The notes beneath the pieces were generated by a model. It saw nothing but the letters and a program-made list of their open reading frames with translations, did not search any database and was not told where the DNA came from. From Flagellimonas profundi (GTDB lineage Bacteria; Bacteroidota; Bacteroidia; Flavobacteriales; Flavobacteriaceae), in NCBI RefSeq assembly GCF_017313275.1, contig NZ_JAFLNM010000001.1, positions 558,001 to 622,000 of the forward strand: a stretch of DNA of 64,000 nucleotides, written 5' to 3'. Positions 55,212 to 64,000 of the stretch are shown here, in pieces. Each line of letters opens with the position of its first letter. Within the stretch, counting starts at the first letter, position 1. The position numbers were made by a program, and so were the translations under genes.

Positions 55212-55240
55212 CCTTCATCAAATTATAACATTGATGAAGG
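55212..55240. terminator. 10-bp hairpin downstream of the flippase gene
   Basis: CCTTCATCAA/TTGATGAAGG (55212-55221 with 55231-55240), loop of 9, located 79 bases past the flippase stop on the minus strand. Only TTGTT follows on that strand, so terminator activity is uncertain. Confidence 0.4.
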
Positions 55241-55318
55241 GTGGACAGTGGAGATTGAAAATTCCACCAAGATTAAACAAGTTGATTGGGATTAAAGAAT
55301 TTTGGCAAAGCTAAGAAT

Positions 55319-56665
55319 TCATGATTCAATATTAAAAGTCTTGTTTTTCTGTATTTTGGTAAAGTAAAAAAGAATTAGATTTCTCAAGATTACCACAACA
55401 GTAGTTGCTATTGCTATTCCGAACACTCCATAGGGTTTCACTAAAATAAAATTCAATATAATATTCAGAACAATACTAACAAATGAAACAATTGCCATAT
55501 AGGAGTTTTTATTGATACTAGTTAAGAAATTGACCAACAACATTCCAGATATTTTAAAAGGGATATAAATCAAAATGATTTTTTGTAATCCGGATACTAA
55601 AACGGAATCTTCAGAAGTGAATTCGTTTCTTTCAAAAAAGAGGGACACAAAAAAATCCGAAGTTAGGATTCCCGCAATTGCAATTGCCGTACTTATTGCA
55701 AAGATTATTTTAAGAATTTTAAATAGTTGTTCGAATGCCTTTTCACGATTTTCCAATACCGATTTGGAAAAATGTGGTAATAATACATTGTTCATGGCAA
55801 TAACTAAAATACCAATAGCGAAGGCTGGAATTTTTAAAGCATAATTTAAAGCAGCTATGGATCCTATTGCCAATTGTGCGGCAAAGAATTGATCAACAAC
55901 ACCATGTAGACCAGCAAAAGCACTTGATGTTATTTTTGCGGGGATTTGTTTAAACATTACAATGGCGTTTTGGCTTCTAAAATCTGGGGAGGATAGTTTA
56001 ATAACATTTTTGCGCAAACATATGATCAATAGATATATAAAACCAATAACGGAACCTATAAGTGTGCTAATAGCCAATAACATATCCCCCAAAGATTCTC
56101 TAAAAAAAAGCAAGGCTACAATGGTCGTAATCGCTATAAAAACCCCACGAAAAGAAGAATATGCAAATTCATTATTTATATTTAGAAGGGAGGCGAGAAT
56201 TGAAGATAATCCCCAGAAGTATAGACTGGGAAGAATAATGTAAAATTGGCTCTTAACCAAATCGTAATAAAAATCCTCTTTTCCTGGAAAAAAGGCTTCA
56301 AGATAAATATCAGTGCCTAGTATGGCAACAAGAGAGAACAGGGTAGCCGCTAATATGGAAGTAACAAACCCCATTGCTTGAAAAGAACCAATATTGTTGT
56401 TTTCTGATTTCGTTTCAGATATATAGTTTGGGATGAAAACTGTGTTGAAAGATTGTAAGAAAACATTTTGGATAAACCCCGGAATCAAAAAGGCGATAAA
56501 AAATGTATCGAGAATCATTGAAAGCCCAAAATTTGAAGCTACCAATGTTTCCTTATAAAACCCCAATCCCTTTATGAACAAAGTAACGGAACCAACAATC
56601 AATATGTTGCCAATCACCTTGTTTTTTAAGAGTCCCTGAATTTTATTTGCTAGCGTAGAAAACAC
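55319..56665 (-). CDS. MurJ/MviN-type MOP-superfamily flippase, probable Wzx
   Basis: 448 residues, about fourteen hydrophobic helices. The opening IGNILIVGSVTLFIKGLGFYKETLVASNFG and LIPGFIQNVFLQSFNTVFIPNYISE are of the MurJ (lipid II flippase) type rather than the PST/Wzx type. In this locus it most likely exports undecaprenyl-diphosphate-linked repeat units across the inner membrane before polymerisation. It starts 4 bases after the GT4 gene and ends in a long gap. AT-rich, like other locus membrane proteins. Confidence 0.88.
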   Translation of the reverse strand: MFSTLANKIQGLLKNKVIGNILIVGSVTLFIKGLGFYKETLVASNFGLSMILDTFFIAFLIPGFIQNVFLQSFNTVFIPNYISETKSENNNIGSFQAMGFVTSILAATLFSLVAILGTDIYLEAFFPGKEDFYYDLVKSQFYIILPSLYFWGLSSILASLLNINNEFAYSSFRGVFIAITTIVALLFFRESLGDMLLAISTLIGSVIGFIYLLIICLRKNVIKLSSPDFRSQNAIVMFKQIPAKITSSAFAGLHGVVDQFFAAQLAIGSIAALNYALKIPAFAIGILVIAMNNVLLPHFSKSVLENREKAFEQLFKILKIIFAISTAIAIAGILTSDFFVSLFFERNEFTSEDSVLVSGLQKIILIYIPFKISGMLLVNFLTSINKNSYMAIVSFVSIVLNIILNFILVKPYGVFGIAIATTVVVILRNLILFYFTKIQKNKTFNIES

Positions 56666-56669
56666 AACC

Positions 56670-57779
56670 TTATTGGATATTTAAACAATGATTAATTTTA
56701 TGGGACCATTCCTGTGCAATATTTTCTGCATTGAATTTAGCAACTTTTTCTTGTGCTTTTTGTCCAAAAGAAATTCTAAGCTCTTCGCTTTCCATTAAAA
56801 TATTGAGTTTCTTGGTTAAGGCCGAAGTATCATTCACATCGATTAAATACCCGTTTTCACCATTTTCGATTAATTCGGAAGGGCCTGTGGGACAGTTTGT
56901 GGAAACACATGCCAGACCAAAGTGCATGGCTTCTATCAACGCATTTGGGAAACCTTCATAAATTGAACTGAAAGCGAAAATTTTAGCACGGTCATATACC
57001 TTCTGGATTTCTTCAACCCTACCTACAAGGTGAACCTTTTTTTGAAGATTTAATGTGGAAATAAGGTTCTCCAAATCTTTTCTTCTTTCACCTTCTCCCA
57101 CCAAATAGAGTTGCCAATCGGTATAGTTGGTCTTTGAAAATGCTTTTATCAGTACATCCTGGGCTTTTTGAGGGTGTAATCTACCAACATTGAGGATAAT
57201 GTTTTCCTTTGAGGATTGATTTGATGCAGTGTCCATATCAACTTTAAAATCAGTTGAAATTGGATTTGCTATGACCGTCTGCCTTTTAATGTTCAATTTT
57301 TCCTGGTAAAACTTTTTTGTGTCTTCTGTTTGAACAACAAGCCAGTTGGCATAAGGATAGAACAAGTCCCTAAGCTTTTTCCACATGCTGGGTATCCTAT
57401 CATTCTTTGGATTGTTTCTTTCACTTATTATGACAGGTATGCCACATAGTTTTCCCGATATAATTGAAAGTATATTGGCAGAAGTGATAAATCCTAACAG
57501 TATCTGAATGCCGTTCTGTTTGATGATTGTAATTAATTTTCTTACCAGTTTTAAATTATTTGCAACTGCTGAAACAATCCCAGTACTATTATTATTTTCT
57601 TCTAAGCAATAATGTATGGTGACACCTTTCTGAATTTTATAAAAAGGTATGGTCCTTACCAAGCAAATAATATGCACTTCATATTGATTAGAAAGTGTAT
57701 TTGATAAGGTGGATACTACTCTTTCAGCACCACCAGATCTTAACGATGGTATAACAAAAGCAATCTTGGCTTTATTCAT
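56670..57779 (-). CDS. Family 4 glycosyltransferase (PglJ/PglH-like)
   Basis: 369 residues: AFVIPSLRSGGAERVVSTLSN, PVIISERNNPKNDR, ILNVGRLHPQKAQDVLIKAF, donor-site FSSIYEGFPNALIEAMHFGLACVSTNCPTGPSELI. The SERN(D)NP segment is typical of transferases adding GalNAc or hexose to undecaprenyl-linked intermediates. Sits directly upstream of the flippase gene (4 bases), so it probably completes the repeat unit. 330 bases with a strong terminator of the preceding unit lie upstream. Confidence 0.9.
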   Translation of the reverse strand: MNKAKIAFVIPSLRSGGAERVVSTLSNTLSNQYEVHIICLVRTIPFYKIQKGVTIHYCLEENNNSTGIVSAVANNLKLVRKLITIIKQNGIQILLGFITSANILSIISGKLCGIPVIISERNNPKNDRIPSMWKKLRDLFYPYANWLVVQTEDTKKFYQEKLNIKRQTVIANPISTDFKVDMDTASNQSSKENIILNVGRLHPQKAQDVLIKAFSKTNYTDWQLYLVGEGERRKDLENLISTLNLQKKVHLVGRVEEIQKVYDRAKIFAFSSIYEGFPNALIEAMHFGLACVSTNCPTGPSELIENGENGYLIDVNDTSALTKKLNILMESEELRISFGQKAQEKVAKFNAENIAQEWSHKINHCLNIQ

Positions 57780-58051
57780 TGTTTTGGGGATTCAACAAAT
57801 TTGTACTTGCAAGATGGGTAAAAGACATTTTAAAGTCTAAAAAATATTGTAAAAGGTCAGTTTTATCGTTGTAACATCCCGAAATTTTTGTTCGTATTTT
57901 GAAATTTTCTTTGAAAAATCCTCAAAATAGGAGCAGACGGGAGAATTGAGAAACTTAGATTTCCAATCTAATTGTATTTTCCAAAGTCATTTTTCTGTTT
58001 AAATCCAGTTTTAAGCAATTTTTTATTTTGCCTAAATCGGGTTTTAAAGAC
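57780..58051. other. 272-bp gap upstream of the GT4-flippase unit
   Basis: Noncoding. A promoter for the GT4-flippase pair is expected here because the upstream unit ends in a strong terminator, but no exact TAnnTTTG box was found on the minus strand. Confidence 0.45.
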
Positions 58052-58088
58052 AAAAAAGTTTGGCTTGGATTCATCCAAGCCAAACTTT
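58052..58088 (-). terminator. strong intrinsic terminator after ugd
   Basis: A perfect 15-bp stem (58055-58069 with 58074-58088) with a TTCA loop, followed on the minus strand by a T run (to 58052), 22 bases past the ugd stop codon. Confidence 0.93.
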
Positions 58089-58109
58089 ATCCGATTCTTT
58101 TTTTAAGAT

Positions 58110-59441
58110 CTATGATTTCTTTCCGATCTGAAAGTACTCGAATCCCATGGAATTCAACTTTTCATCATCGTACTGGTTTCTTCCATCAAAGATAACCGGT
58201 GACTTTAACAGTTTTTGTAATTCATCAAAATCAGGCGCCCTAAACTCTTTCCATTCGGTTAGCAATATCATGGCATCTGCTCCTTCCAAGGCAGCGTATT
58301 TTGCCGTGAAGTAATTTATATTGGGAGTGTCTTTAAGGTAAAAGTGTTTTGCTTCCTCCATGGCCTTTGGGTCATAGGCGTTGATTACAGCTCCTCTTTT
58401 AACCAATTCCTTTATGATGTATATGGCAGGTGCTTCACGCATATCATCAGTGCCTGGTTTAAAAGCAAGCCCCCAAACGGCAAATGTTTTTCCTTTGAGA
58501 TCTTCACCGTATTTATCAACTACCTTTTTGGCAATGACAAATTTTTGGCGATCATTGACATCTTCCACAGCCTTTATAAGTTCTGGAGTATATCCGTGCT
58601 CTTCCGCAGTCCGCTTAAGTGCTTTAACATCTTTTGGAAAACATGATCCTCCATAACCACTACCAGGATAGATAAAGCTATATCCAATTCGGCTGTCCGA
58701 GCCAATTCCAATACGAACCTTATTTACATCCGCATCGACCAATTCACAAATATTTGAAATCTCATTCATAAAAGAGATTTTAGTTGCTAACATTGCATTG
58801 GCCACATATTTTGTCATTTCAGCAGACCTTACATCCATGGTAATCAGTCGGTCCATACTACTTCTAAAGAAGGGTGAATACAGGGAGCGCATTTTTTTGG
58901 TTGCAGCTTCATCGTCGGAGCCAACAACCACACGGTCCGGTTTCAAGAAATCATTGATGGCATCTCCTTCCTTTAAAAACTCTGGGTTGGAAACTACATG
59001 GAATTCAATTTCCACGTTTCTTTTTTTCAATTCGTCGGATATCGTTTTTTTAACCTTATCCGCTGTGCCTACCGGAACAGTTGATTTATCGACCACAATA
59101 AGTGGGGTGGACATATGTTCGCCAATTTCTTTGGCAACCTGTAGGACATACTTGAGATCTGCGGAACCATCTTCTCCCATAGGAGTTCCAACGGCGATAA
59201 AAGCAACATCACAATTTTCCAGATTATCTTTTAAACTCGTACTGAAAAGTAGGGTATTATTATCAATATTTCGATTTACCATGGGTTCCAAACCTGGTTC
59301 GTAAATTGGGATAATACCTTTTTTTAGTCCTTCTATTTTGTTTTCATCAACATCTATGCAGGTTACCGTGTTTCCCATTTCTGCAAAGCAGGTTCCACTC
59401 ACTAGGCCTACATATCCAGTGCCAATTACTGTTAAATTCAT
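58110..59441 (-). CDS. ugd: UDP-glucose 6-dehydrogenase
   Basis: Oxidises UDP-glucose to UDP-glucuronate with two NAD. 443 residues: NLTVIGTGYVGLVSG (NAD loop at residues 2-16), AFIAVGTPMGEDGSADL, VVDKSTVPVGTADK, VSNPEFLKEGDAINDF, the catalytic Cys in PGSGYGGSCFPKDVKAL (about residue 265), and WGLAFKPGTDDMREAPA. It follows the 4-epimerase gene on the same strand after 76 bases and ends the unit with a strong terminator. Supplies UDP-GlcA for the locus. Confidence 0.97.
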   Translation of the reverse strand: MNLTVIGTGYVGLVSGTCFAEMGNTVTCIDVDENKIEGLKKGIIPIYEPGLEPMVNRNIDNNTLLFSTSLKDNLENCDVAFIAVGTPMGEDGSADLKYVLQVAKEIGEHMSTPLIVVDKSTVPVGTADKVKKTISDELKKRNVEIEFHVVSNPEFLKEGDAINDFLKPDRVVVGSDDEAATKKMRSLYSPFFRSSMDRLITMDVRSAEMTKYVANAMLATKISFMNEISNICELVDADVNKVRIGIGSDSRIGYSFIYPGSGYGGSCFPKDVKALKRTAEEHGYTPELIKAVEDVNDRQKFVIAKKVVDKYGEDLKGKTFAVWGLAFKPGTDDMREAPAIYIIKELVKRGAVINAYDPKAMEEAKHFYLKDTPNINYFTAKYAALEGADAMILLTEWKEFRAPDFDELQKLLKSPVIFDGRNQYDDEKLNSMGFEYFQIGKKS

Positions 59442-59517
59442 GTTTGATTTTATTTAATACGTTTTATTAAGAATCTATATGCACAAGTATTTAAGTCTAA
59501 ACGCAATAACAGCGAAA

Positions 59518-60558
59518 TTATGATATTGCTTTTTCCGGATGGTAAAATTGTTTGTACCAATCAATAAATTTTTTGACACCTTCTCCTATTGGAGTATTGG
59601 GTCTATAATCGTAATCTCTGATCAAATCATCAACGTTGGCCCATGTTTTCTCTACATCCCCAGGTTGCATTGGCATATTATTTCTTTTGGCCTTTATACC
59701 CAGACTTTTTTCAATTTCTTCAATAAAGTCCAATAATTTTACGGAACTACTATTGCCGATGTTATATAATTTGTAAAGTTGGTTTTCCGCTATTCTTTCC
59801 GAAACATCGGCTTCAATGATTCGAACTACACCTTCGGTAATATCATCAATGTAGGTGAAATCCCTCTCCAGTTTACCATGGTTGAAAACCTTGATTGGAT
59901 CACCATTTAAAATTGCTTTGGTGAACAAAAACATTGCCATGTCCGGCCTGCCCCATGGACCGTAAACGGTGAAAAAACGGAGTCCGGTGGTCGCAAATCC
60001 ATAAAGATGACTATAGGTGTGTGCCATTAATTCGTTGCTTTTTTTGGAAGCGGCATACAAACTCACTGGATGATCCACAGAATCCGTAGTCTCAAATGGT
60101 ATTTTTTTGTTTAGGCCATAAACGCTTGAACTGCTGGCATATACCAAGTGCTTTACCTTATTGTGACGACAACCTTCTAGAATATTTAAAAATCCCACTA
60201 TATTACTGTCCACATAGGCCTCGGGATTTTCAAGACTATATCTTACACCAGCTTGTGCTGCAAGGTTGCACACCACGTCAAACTTTTCCTGTTTAAATAG
60301 TTCGGATAAATTGTCACGGTCCGTCAGGTCCATCCGAACAAATCTAAATTTGGTCTTTTTGGTGCTTGTGGTCAATATGCCTTCTTTTAAAGCATCTTCT
60401 TTGTCAATACCAAGTACACCAAGTCTCGCATACTTGAGGTTTACATCATAATAATCATTGATATTGTCAAGGCCTATCACCTCATGTCCTAGGTCTAACA
60501 ATTTACAAGATACATGGAACCCAATAAAACCGGCAGCACCGGTAACTAAAATTTTCAT
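59518..60558 (-). CDS. UDP-glucuronate 4-epimerase-like NAD-dependent epimerase
   Basis: 346 residues, extended SDR: KILVTGAAGFIGFHVSCKLL, DNINDYYDVNLKYARL, LAAQAGVRYSLENPEAYV, catalytic Ser in YASSSSVYG, Tyr/Lys in YAASKKSNE, and FFTVYGPWGRPDMAMFLF. The NDYYD and VYGPWGRPDMA segments distinguish UDP-GlcA 4-epimerases (LpsL/Cap1J-type) from plain GalE. With ugd it would give UDP-galacturonate. It starts 1 base after the acyltransferase gene's stop. Confidence 0.9.
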   Translation of the reverse strand: MKILVTGAAGFIGFHVSCKLLDLGHEVIGLDNINDYYDVNLKYARLGVLGIDKEDALKEGILTTSTKKTKFRFVRMDLTDRDNLSELFKQEKFDVVCNLAAQAGVRYSLENPEAYVDSNIVGFLNILEGCRHNKVKHLVYASSSSVYGLNKKIPFETTDSVDHPVSLYAASKKSNELMAHTYSHLYGFATTGLRFFTVYGPWGRPDMAMFLFTKAILNGDPIKVFNHGKLERDFTYIDDITEGVVRIIEADVSERIAENQLYKLYNIGNSSSVKLLDFIEEIEKSLGIKAKRNNMPMQPGDVEKTWANVDDLIRDYDYRPNTPIGEGVKKFIDWYKQFYHPEKAIS

Positions 60559-60559
60559 A

Positions 60560-61660
60560 TTAAGCTTTGGTGTAAATAGTGTTTAATTTTGATTGAAAAT
60601 GGAGTACAAATCTACTTTCTTTTAGTTTGTTTCGGAAGTAACTGCCCAAAGGTTTTTCAATAACCTTATGTATCAGAAGGGATAAAACCATCATTAGTAA
60701 AATCAAAGAAACAAGTAATATCCATTTGTTTACGTAGGGTGAAAATTGGTTTAATATAGTATAACCAATATTTTGATGAATTAGATAAAGCGGATAGGTT
60801 ATGGCCCCTAAGGTTAAAAAATATTTTTTATTTAAAAAGTGCAACTTTTCAACACTAATTAGATAAAATAAGGTATAAAATGTTGTGATAAAGAATGAAA
60901 CTGTTAAGTAGGAAAAATGATGAACATAGGCTTCATTAAGATGATCAACCTTCACAAAAGCAAATTGTAAAGAAATCAAGTAGCAACAGATTAAGAAAAC
61001 AAAATATTTCCATTTAAAGCCTTCTTTATAAATGAGAAAGAAGAACATTCCCGCGACAAAGTACGAACTCCATTGTGGAAAGGTGATAAAATATAGCAAC
61101 TTTAATGGAAAGTAAGCCTTTCCAAAGGGAACGACCAATTGTAGGGCAGCAATGCCCAAAAGGGCTATGGCAAAAACCCTTATATATTTAATCAAATTGA
61201 AGAATAAAATAACCCCAATTAAAATATAAAATTTGAGTTCAATTATTAAGGACCAATAAACTCCATCAACATGGGGTATTCCAAAAAAACCATGAAACAT
61301 AGTGAGGTTCAGCAAAATTTCTTTTGTTGATAATAAGCGCTCTGGTGCCCCCCAAAAAAATAGAACTATCAAAGTAATCAAAAGGCAAATCCAATATGCC
61401 GGGTAAAGTCTACTAAAACGGGAAATCATAAATTTGGTGAGATTCGAATTTAAGGCTGTCATGAGTATTACGAACCCGCTGATTATGAAAAACAAATCTA
61501 CACCGAGGTAACCATATTTAGAAAGCTCTTCAAGAGGCTCAAACCGAACTAAAGACAAATTATCCTTTGAATATCCTCTAAAGCAGTAGTGATAAAACAA
61601 TACATAGAGTGCTGCAAGGAAGCGCAGTAGGTCAATGTGGTATAATCTTTTTCTTAACAC
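60560..61660 (-). CDS. Acyltransferase family 3 membrane protein
   Basis: 366 residues with about ten membrane helices. It opens HIDLLRFLAALYVLFYHYCFRGY with the conserved His, then YLGVDLFFIISGFVI and FSRLYPAYWICLL, the signature of the OafA/WecH/NodX acyltransferase-3 family that O-acetylates or otherwise acylates polysaccharides at the inner membrane. It has no fused SGNH domain. Second gene of a four-gene unit with an anchored hydrolase, a 4-epimerase and ugd. The acyl group and target sugar are unknown. Confidence 0.92.
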   Translation of the reverse strand: MLRKRLYHIDLLRFLAALYVLFYHYCFRGYSKDNLSLVRFEPLEELSKYGYLGVDLFFIISGFVILMTALNSNLTKFMISRFSRLYPAYWICLLITLIVLFFWGAPERLLSTKEILLNLTMFHGFFGIPHVDGVYWSLIIELKFYILIGVILFFNLIKYIRVFAIALLGIAALQLVVPFGKAYFPLKLLYFITFPQWSSYFVAGMFFFLIYKEGFKWKYFVFLICCYLISLQFAFVKVDHLNEAYVHHFSYLTVSFFITTFYTLFYLISVEKLHFLNKKYFLTLGAITYPLYLIHQNIGYTILNQFSPYVNKWILLVSLILLMMVLSLLIHKVIEKPLGSYFRNKLKESRFVLHFQSKLNTIYTKA

Positions 61661-61770
61661 AATATATTGTGATTAAACTATGGACACAAAGATGTGAAAA
61701 ATGAAATGGAGGGGTGTAAATATGATGACTATCTACCTAAAACTTCGATTAAATTCAATCTTTGTTTACT

Positions 61771-62769
61771 TTATAAGATACTCAAGATTGCATGTTCTGG
61801 TAATATCTCATGTTCTCCTTCAAAAATGAACAGATTTACGTTTGGGTTCTTTTTCGCAAAAAAAACAGCCCTATTATTGATAGAGCCGTATTTCCCTAGA
61901 GCTCTTCTATTTTCGAGTAAGTATAGTGTTTCTTTAAGGGTAACCATTCTAAATGGTTCATCTTTATAAAGTTCGCTTACAATTTTATTGTAAAAGTTAA
62001 TTGAATGTGTGATAGGTACGCTTCCTTGGACACCATCGTGTATGCCAGTGTACAAATTAAGTTCTGTGGCCATTGATTTTTTCTTTGATATCGGCATATG
62101 TAAGGGAGACCTTCTTCGAGCCTCATAAATGTTCAAACTGTCTTTGGATTCTGTGCAGGCCAGTATATCTTTCCAAGATAGGTTTTCTTTACTGATACTT
62201 TGATAATACCAAGACTCCAAATCCGATATGCCGACCCAAGATTGGTAGCTTGCTACTTGGAATTCAGATAATAAGTAGTGACACATCGCGGTATAACCTC
62301 CACCACTTAAACCAATAACATGTATGTTTTTTATATCCACATTGGAATTTTGTATTGCAAAATCGATAGCTTCATCTATTTGACCAATAACAAGATTACT
62401 GCAGCAGGAGTTGGGATTGTTGTTTGGACCATTAAAGTTGGGATGAATGTAATTAAGGTTATTTTCCAGACACAACTGAGACAAAGGGTCTGGTTGCGTA
62501 TGGTCACCGCCCCATGTGTGAAGACTAACAACAAGAGGTCTGGCCTCTTTGTCCTGTGTTTTATGGAAATATGCATATTGTTCGTGCTTTGTGAACCTAC
62601 TCTTTATCTTAACTTCTTTAAAACCCCTGTTCCATTTATTTGGTGGGTCAACTAATCGAGTAATTATAAGCACTGCTTTCTTGGCATATTGGGCTTGATT
62701 AAAGTCATAGAATACCAACAGAGATATTAAAACACTGATTACAATTATATATATTGACTTTATCTTCAA
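61771..62769 (-). CDS. Membrane-anchored alpha/beta hydrolase-like protein
   Basis: 332 residues with an N-terminal membrane helix/signal anchor (SIYIIVISVLISLLVFY). Prolyl-oligopeptidase/esterase-like features: PLVVSLHTWGGDHTQPDPLSQ (oxyanion-side loop), HVIGLSGGGYTAMCHYLL with the nucleophile Ser in GLSGG (about residue 154), and a C-terminal FIFEGEHEILPEHA that can supply the catalytic His. It is probably periplasmic and may remove ester groups from, or hydrolyse, the polysaccharide. First gene of the minus-strand unit ending at ugd. The fold is fairly clear; the substrate is unknown. Confidence 0.72.
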   Translation of the reverse strand: MKIKSIYIIVISVLISLLVFYDFNQAQYAKKAVLIITRLVDPPNKWNRGFKEVKIKSRFTKHEQYAYFHKTQDKEARPLVVSLHTWGGDHTQPDPLSQLCLENNLNYIHPNFNGPNNNPNSCCSNLVIGQIDEAIDFAIQNSNVDIKNIHVIGLSGGGYTAMCHYLLSEFQVASYQSWVGISDLESWYYQSISKENLSWKDILACTESKDSLNIYEARRRSPLHMPISKKKSMATELNLYTGIHDGVQGSVPITHSINFYNKIVSELYKDEPFRMVTLKETLYLLENRRALGKYGSINNRAVFFAKKNPNVNLFIFEGEHEILPEHAILSIL

Positions 62770-63112
62770 TTTAGTTAATGAGTTTATGTATAAAGTAAAA
62801 GGTTAGAAAATTATTCCGATGTCGGCAAAAATATTTAATGAATCCGCTCATTGGTTAATTTACGTTAAAAAGTAGACATAAATACTTTTGTTTAAACTTG
62901 GAAATCATAATTAAGGTTATTGGGTGTCATTAAGGGAAATGTGACCGATTGCCCTTATTCCCCGAAAGTTTTTTTACCAATTATAAACACTTAATCGATT
63001 ATTTCACATCTTGACCGAATAGGTGACTGAAATCATTTTATGGGTGAAAATTACTCTTACTTTTATAATCGAGAATTTGATTCTCACCTACTTATATCAA
63101 CCCAAAACTGAA
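62770..63112. other. 343-bp divergent intergenic region
   Basis: Between the minus-strand hydrolase gene and the + strand aminotransferase. It contains a minus-strand TATTTTTG (62826-62833, fits TAnnTTTG, no -33 partner) and a small hairpin GAGAAT/ATTCTC (63071-63076 with 63080-63085) close to the aminotransferase start. Confidence 0.5.
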
Positions 63113-64000
63113 ATGGAAACCACAGTGTTAAAGAAAATTTGGTTGTCACCTCCTCATATGGGAGGAAATGAAGAAGCCTATGTAAAGGAGGCCTTTGAAA
63201 CCAATTGGATAGCTCCTTTGGGACCTAACGTCCAACAATTTGAAAAATCAATTGAAGATTTTGTTGGAAATAATGCCCATGCAGCTTGTTTAAGCTCAGG
63301 AACAGGGGCCATACATTTAGGACTGGAGCTTTTGGGAGTAAGTAAAGGAGATGAAGTGATCTGTCAAAGTTTTACTTTTTCAGCTTCAGCAAACCCTATC
63401 ACTTATTTGGGAGCATCTCCAATATTTGTGGACAGTGAAGAAGATACGTGGAATATCTCACCGATCCTTTTGGAAGAAGCAATTAAGGATAGAATGGCCC
63501 ATGGAAAAAAACCAAAGGCCATTGTGGCGGTACATTTATATGGAATGCCCTATAAAGTGGATGAGGTTCATGCGATAGCGAGGAATTATGATATTCCGGT
63601 AATCGAAGATAGCGCTGAAGCTTTGGGTAGCTCTTACAGAGGCTTTAATTGCGGAAGCTTTGGTGATATCGGGGTTTTATCTTTTAATGGAAACAAAATT
63701 ATAACCACTTCTGGTGGTGGAGCCTTATTATGCAAAGACCAAACGACCAAGGAAAAGGCAGTTTTTTTGGCTACTCAGGCCAGAGATAATGCTCCACATT
63801 ATCAGCATTCCCATATTGGTTACAATTATAGGATGAGCAATGTATTGGCCGGAATTGGTCGTGGTCAAATGGAAGTTCTGAAAGATAGGGTGGCGGCTAG
63901 AAGGCATAATTTTCAATATTATAAAGAGCACCTTTCAACCTTGCCTGATATCACTTTTATCAATGAGCCAGAAGGAAGTTATTCCAATAGATGGCTCACC
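63113..64000 (+). CDS. DegT/DnrJ/EryC1 family PLP aminotransferase, 3' truncated by window end
   Basis: 296 codons are visible and the frame runs off the window. Starts METTVLKKIWLSPPHMGGNEEAYVKEAF. NWIAPLGPNVQQFE, ACLSSGTGAIHLGLELL, SFTFSASANPITYLGA, VIEDSAEALGSSYRG and GVLSFNGNKIITTSGGGAL follow; the last holds the PLP-binding Lys (about residue 194). This is the pattern of sugar aminotransferases such as PglE-type enzymes, which make 4-amino-4,6-dideoxy sugars from UDP-4-keto sugars. It is not an RfbH 3-dehydrase, which carries His in place of that Lys. It starts a + strand unit that continues outside, probably with more amino-sugar genes. Confidence 0.9.
   Translation, partial: METTVLKKIWLSPPHMGGNEEAYVKEAFETNWIAPLGPNVQQFEKSIEDFVGNNAHAACLSSGTGAIHLGLELLGVSKGDEVICQSFTFSASANPITYLGASPIFVDSEEDTWNISPILLEEAIKDRMAHGKKPKAIVAVHLYGMPYKVDEVHAIARNYDIPVIEDSAEALGSSYRGFNCGSFGDIGVLSFNGNKIITTSGGGALLCKDQTTKEKAVFLATQARDNAPHYQHSHIGYNYRMSNVLAGIGRGQMEVLKDRVAARRHNFQYYKEHLSTLPDITFINEPEGSYSNRWLT

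Larger units (their letters stand above)
54940..55318. other. 379-bp gap between wzy- and wzx-like genes
   Basis: Contains a + strand 36-codon frame (55033-55143) and a 10-bp perfect hairpin (55212-55240). The remainder is AT-rich without recognised features. Confidence 0.55.

Noticed and set aside
58798-59304. 168-codon + strand frame opposite ugd
   Set aside because: It is a shadow of the ugd coding frame; the translation has no recognisable domain, and ugd is certain.
63113-64000. Aminotransferase as the missing RfbH 3-dehydrase
   Set aside because: The PLP-binding Lys is present in SFNGNKIITT, whereas RfbH has His there, and the gene is 21 kb from the CDP-sugar operon on a separate unit.

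Overview
The window looks like chromosome of a marine member of the Flavobacteriaceae (Bacteroidota), plausibly Muricauda/Allomuricauda-like. Reasons: a type IX secretion cargo with a gliding-type (type B) C-terminal signal next to a PorP/SprF-like gene; a TamB/LptD envelope set; BshA of bacillithiol synthesis; Bacteroidota-style promoter boxes (TAnnTTTG, sometimes with an upstream TTTG) and no consistent Shine-Dalgarno sequences. The genus is inference. No rRNA, tRNA, insertion sequence or CRISPR array was recognised.

Region 1 (1-25.5 kb) is ordinary core genome, mostly on the + strand and relatively GC-rich. It holds tamB (cut by the window start), pfkA-gap, an N-acetylglucosamine kinase-like gene, a minus-strand lptD-ridA pair, a cell-wall amidase, an MCE/MlaD protein, two iron-sulfur/CCG oxidoreductase subunits, a GH3-beta-lactamase fusion, bshA, a small lipoprotein, an OmpA protein, and finally a 1461-residue secreted SGNH/TSP3-repeat protein paired with a PorP/SprF-like protein. 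The TSP3 gene carries eight near-identical 204-bp repeats.

Region 2 (25.7-64 kb) is one large, visibly more AT-rich surface-polysaccharide locus, mainly on the minus strand, with plus-strand islands at 38.8-41.5, 43.2-43.8 and from 63.1 kb. It encodes precursor synthesis (CDP-6-deoxyhexose from rfbF/rfbG; UDP-GlcA and UDP-GalA from ugd and a 4-epimerase; an aminotransferase running off the end), two small priming phosphoglycosyl transferases, five glycosyltransferases, a MurJ-type flippase, a Wzy/ligase-like polymerase, and many decorating enzymes. The decorating enzymes are two MBOAT+SGNH O-acetylation pairs, an acyltransferase-3, three tandem FemAB/GNAT-like proteins, a TupA-like ATP-grasp protein, a sulfotransferase-like protein and an anchored esterase-like protein. 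A PL1 (pectate-lyase-like) lipoprotein sits inside the locus.

The most unusual part is the compact cassette at 32.3-37.2 kb: SDR, SMP-30 lactonase, GT2 with an extra C-terminal Rossmann-like domain, ATP-grasp ligase, second SDR. It could make and attach a sugar-acid substituent; this is a hypothesis. The other main lead is a possible loop between UDP-GalA synthesis and the PL1 lyase. Three strong intrinsic terminators (25.5, 50.1, 58.07 kb) and several candidate promoters divide the window into transcription units.
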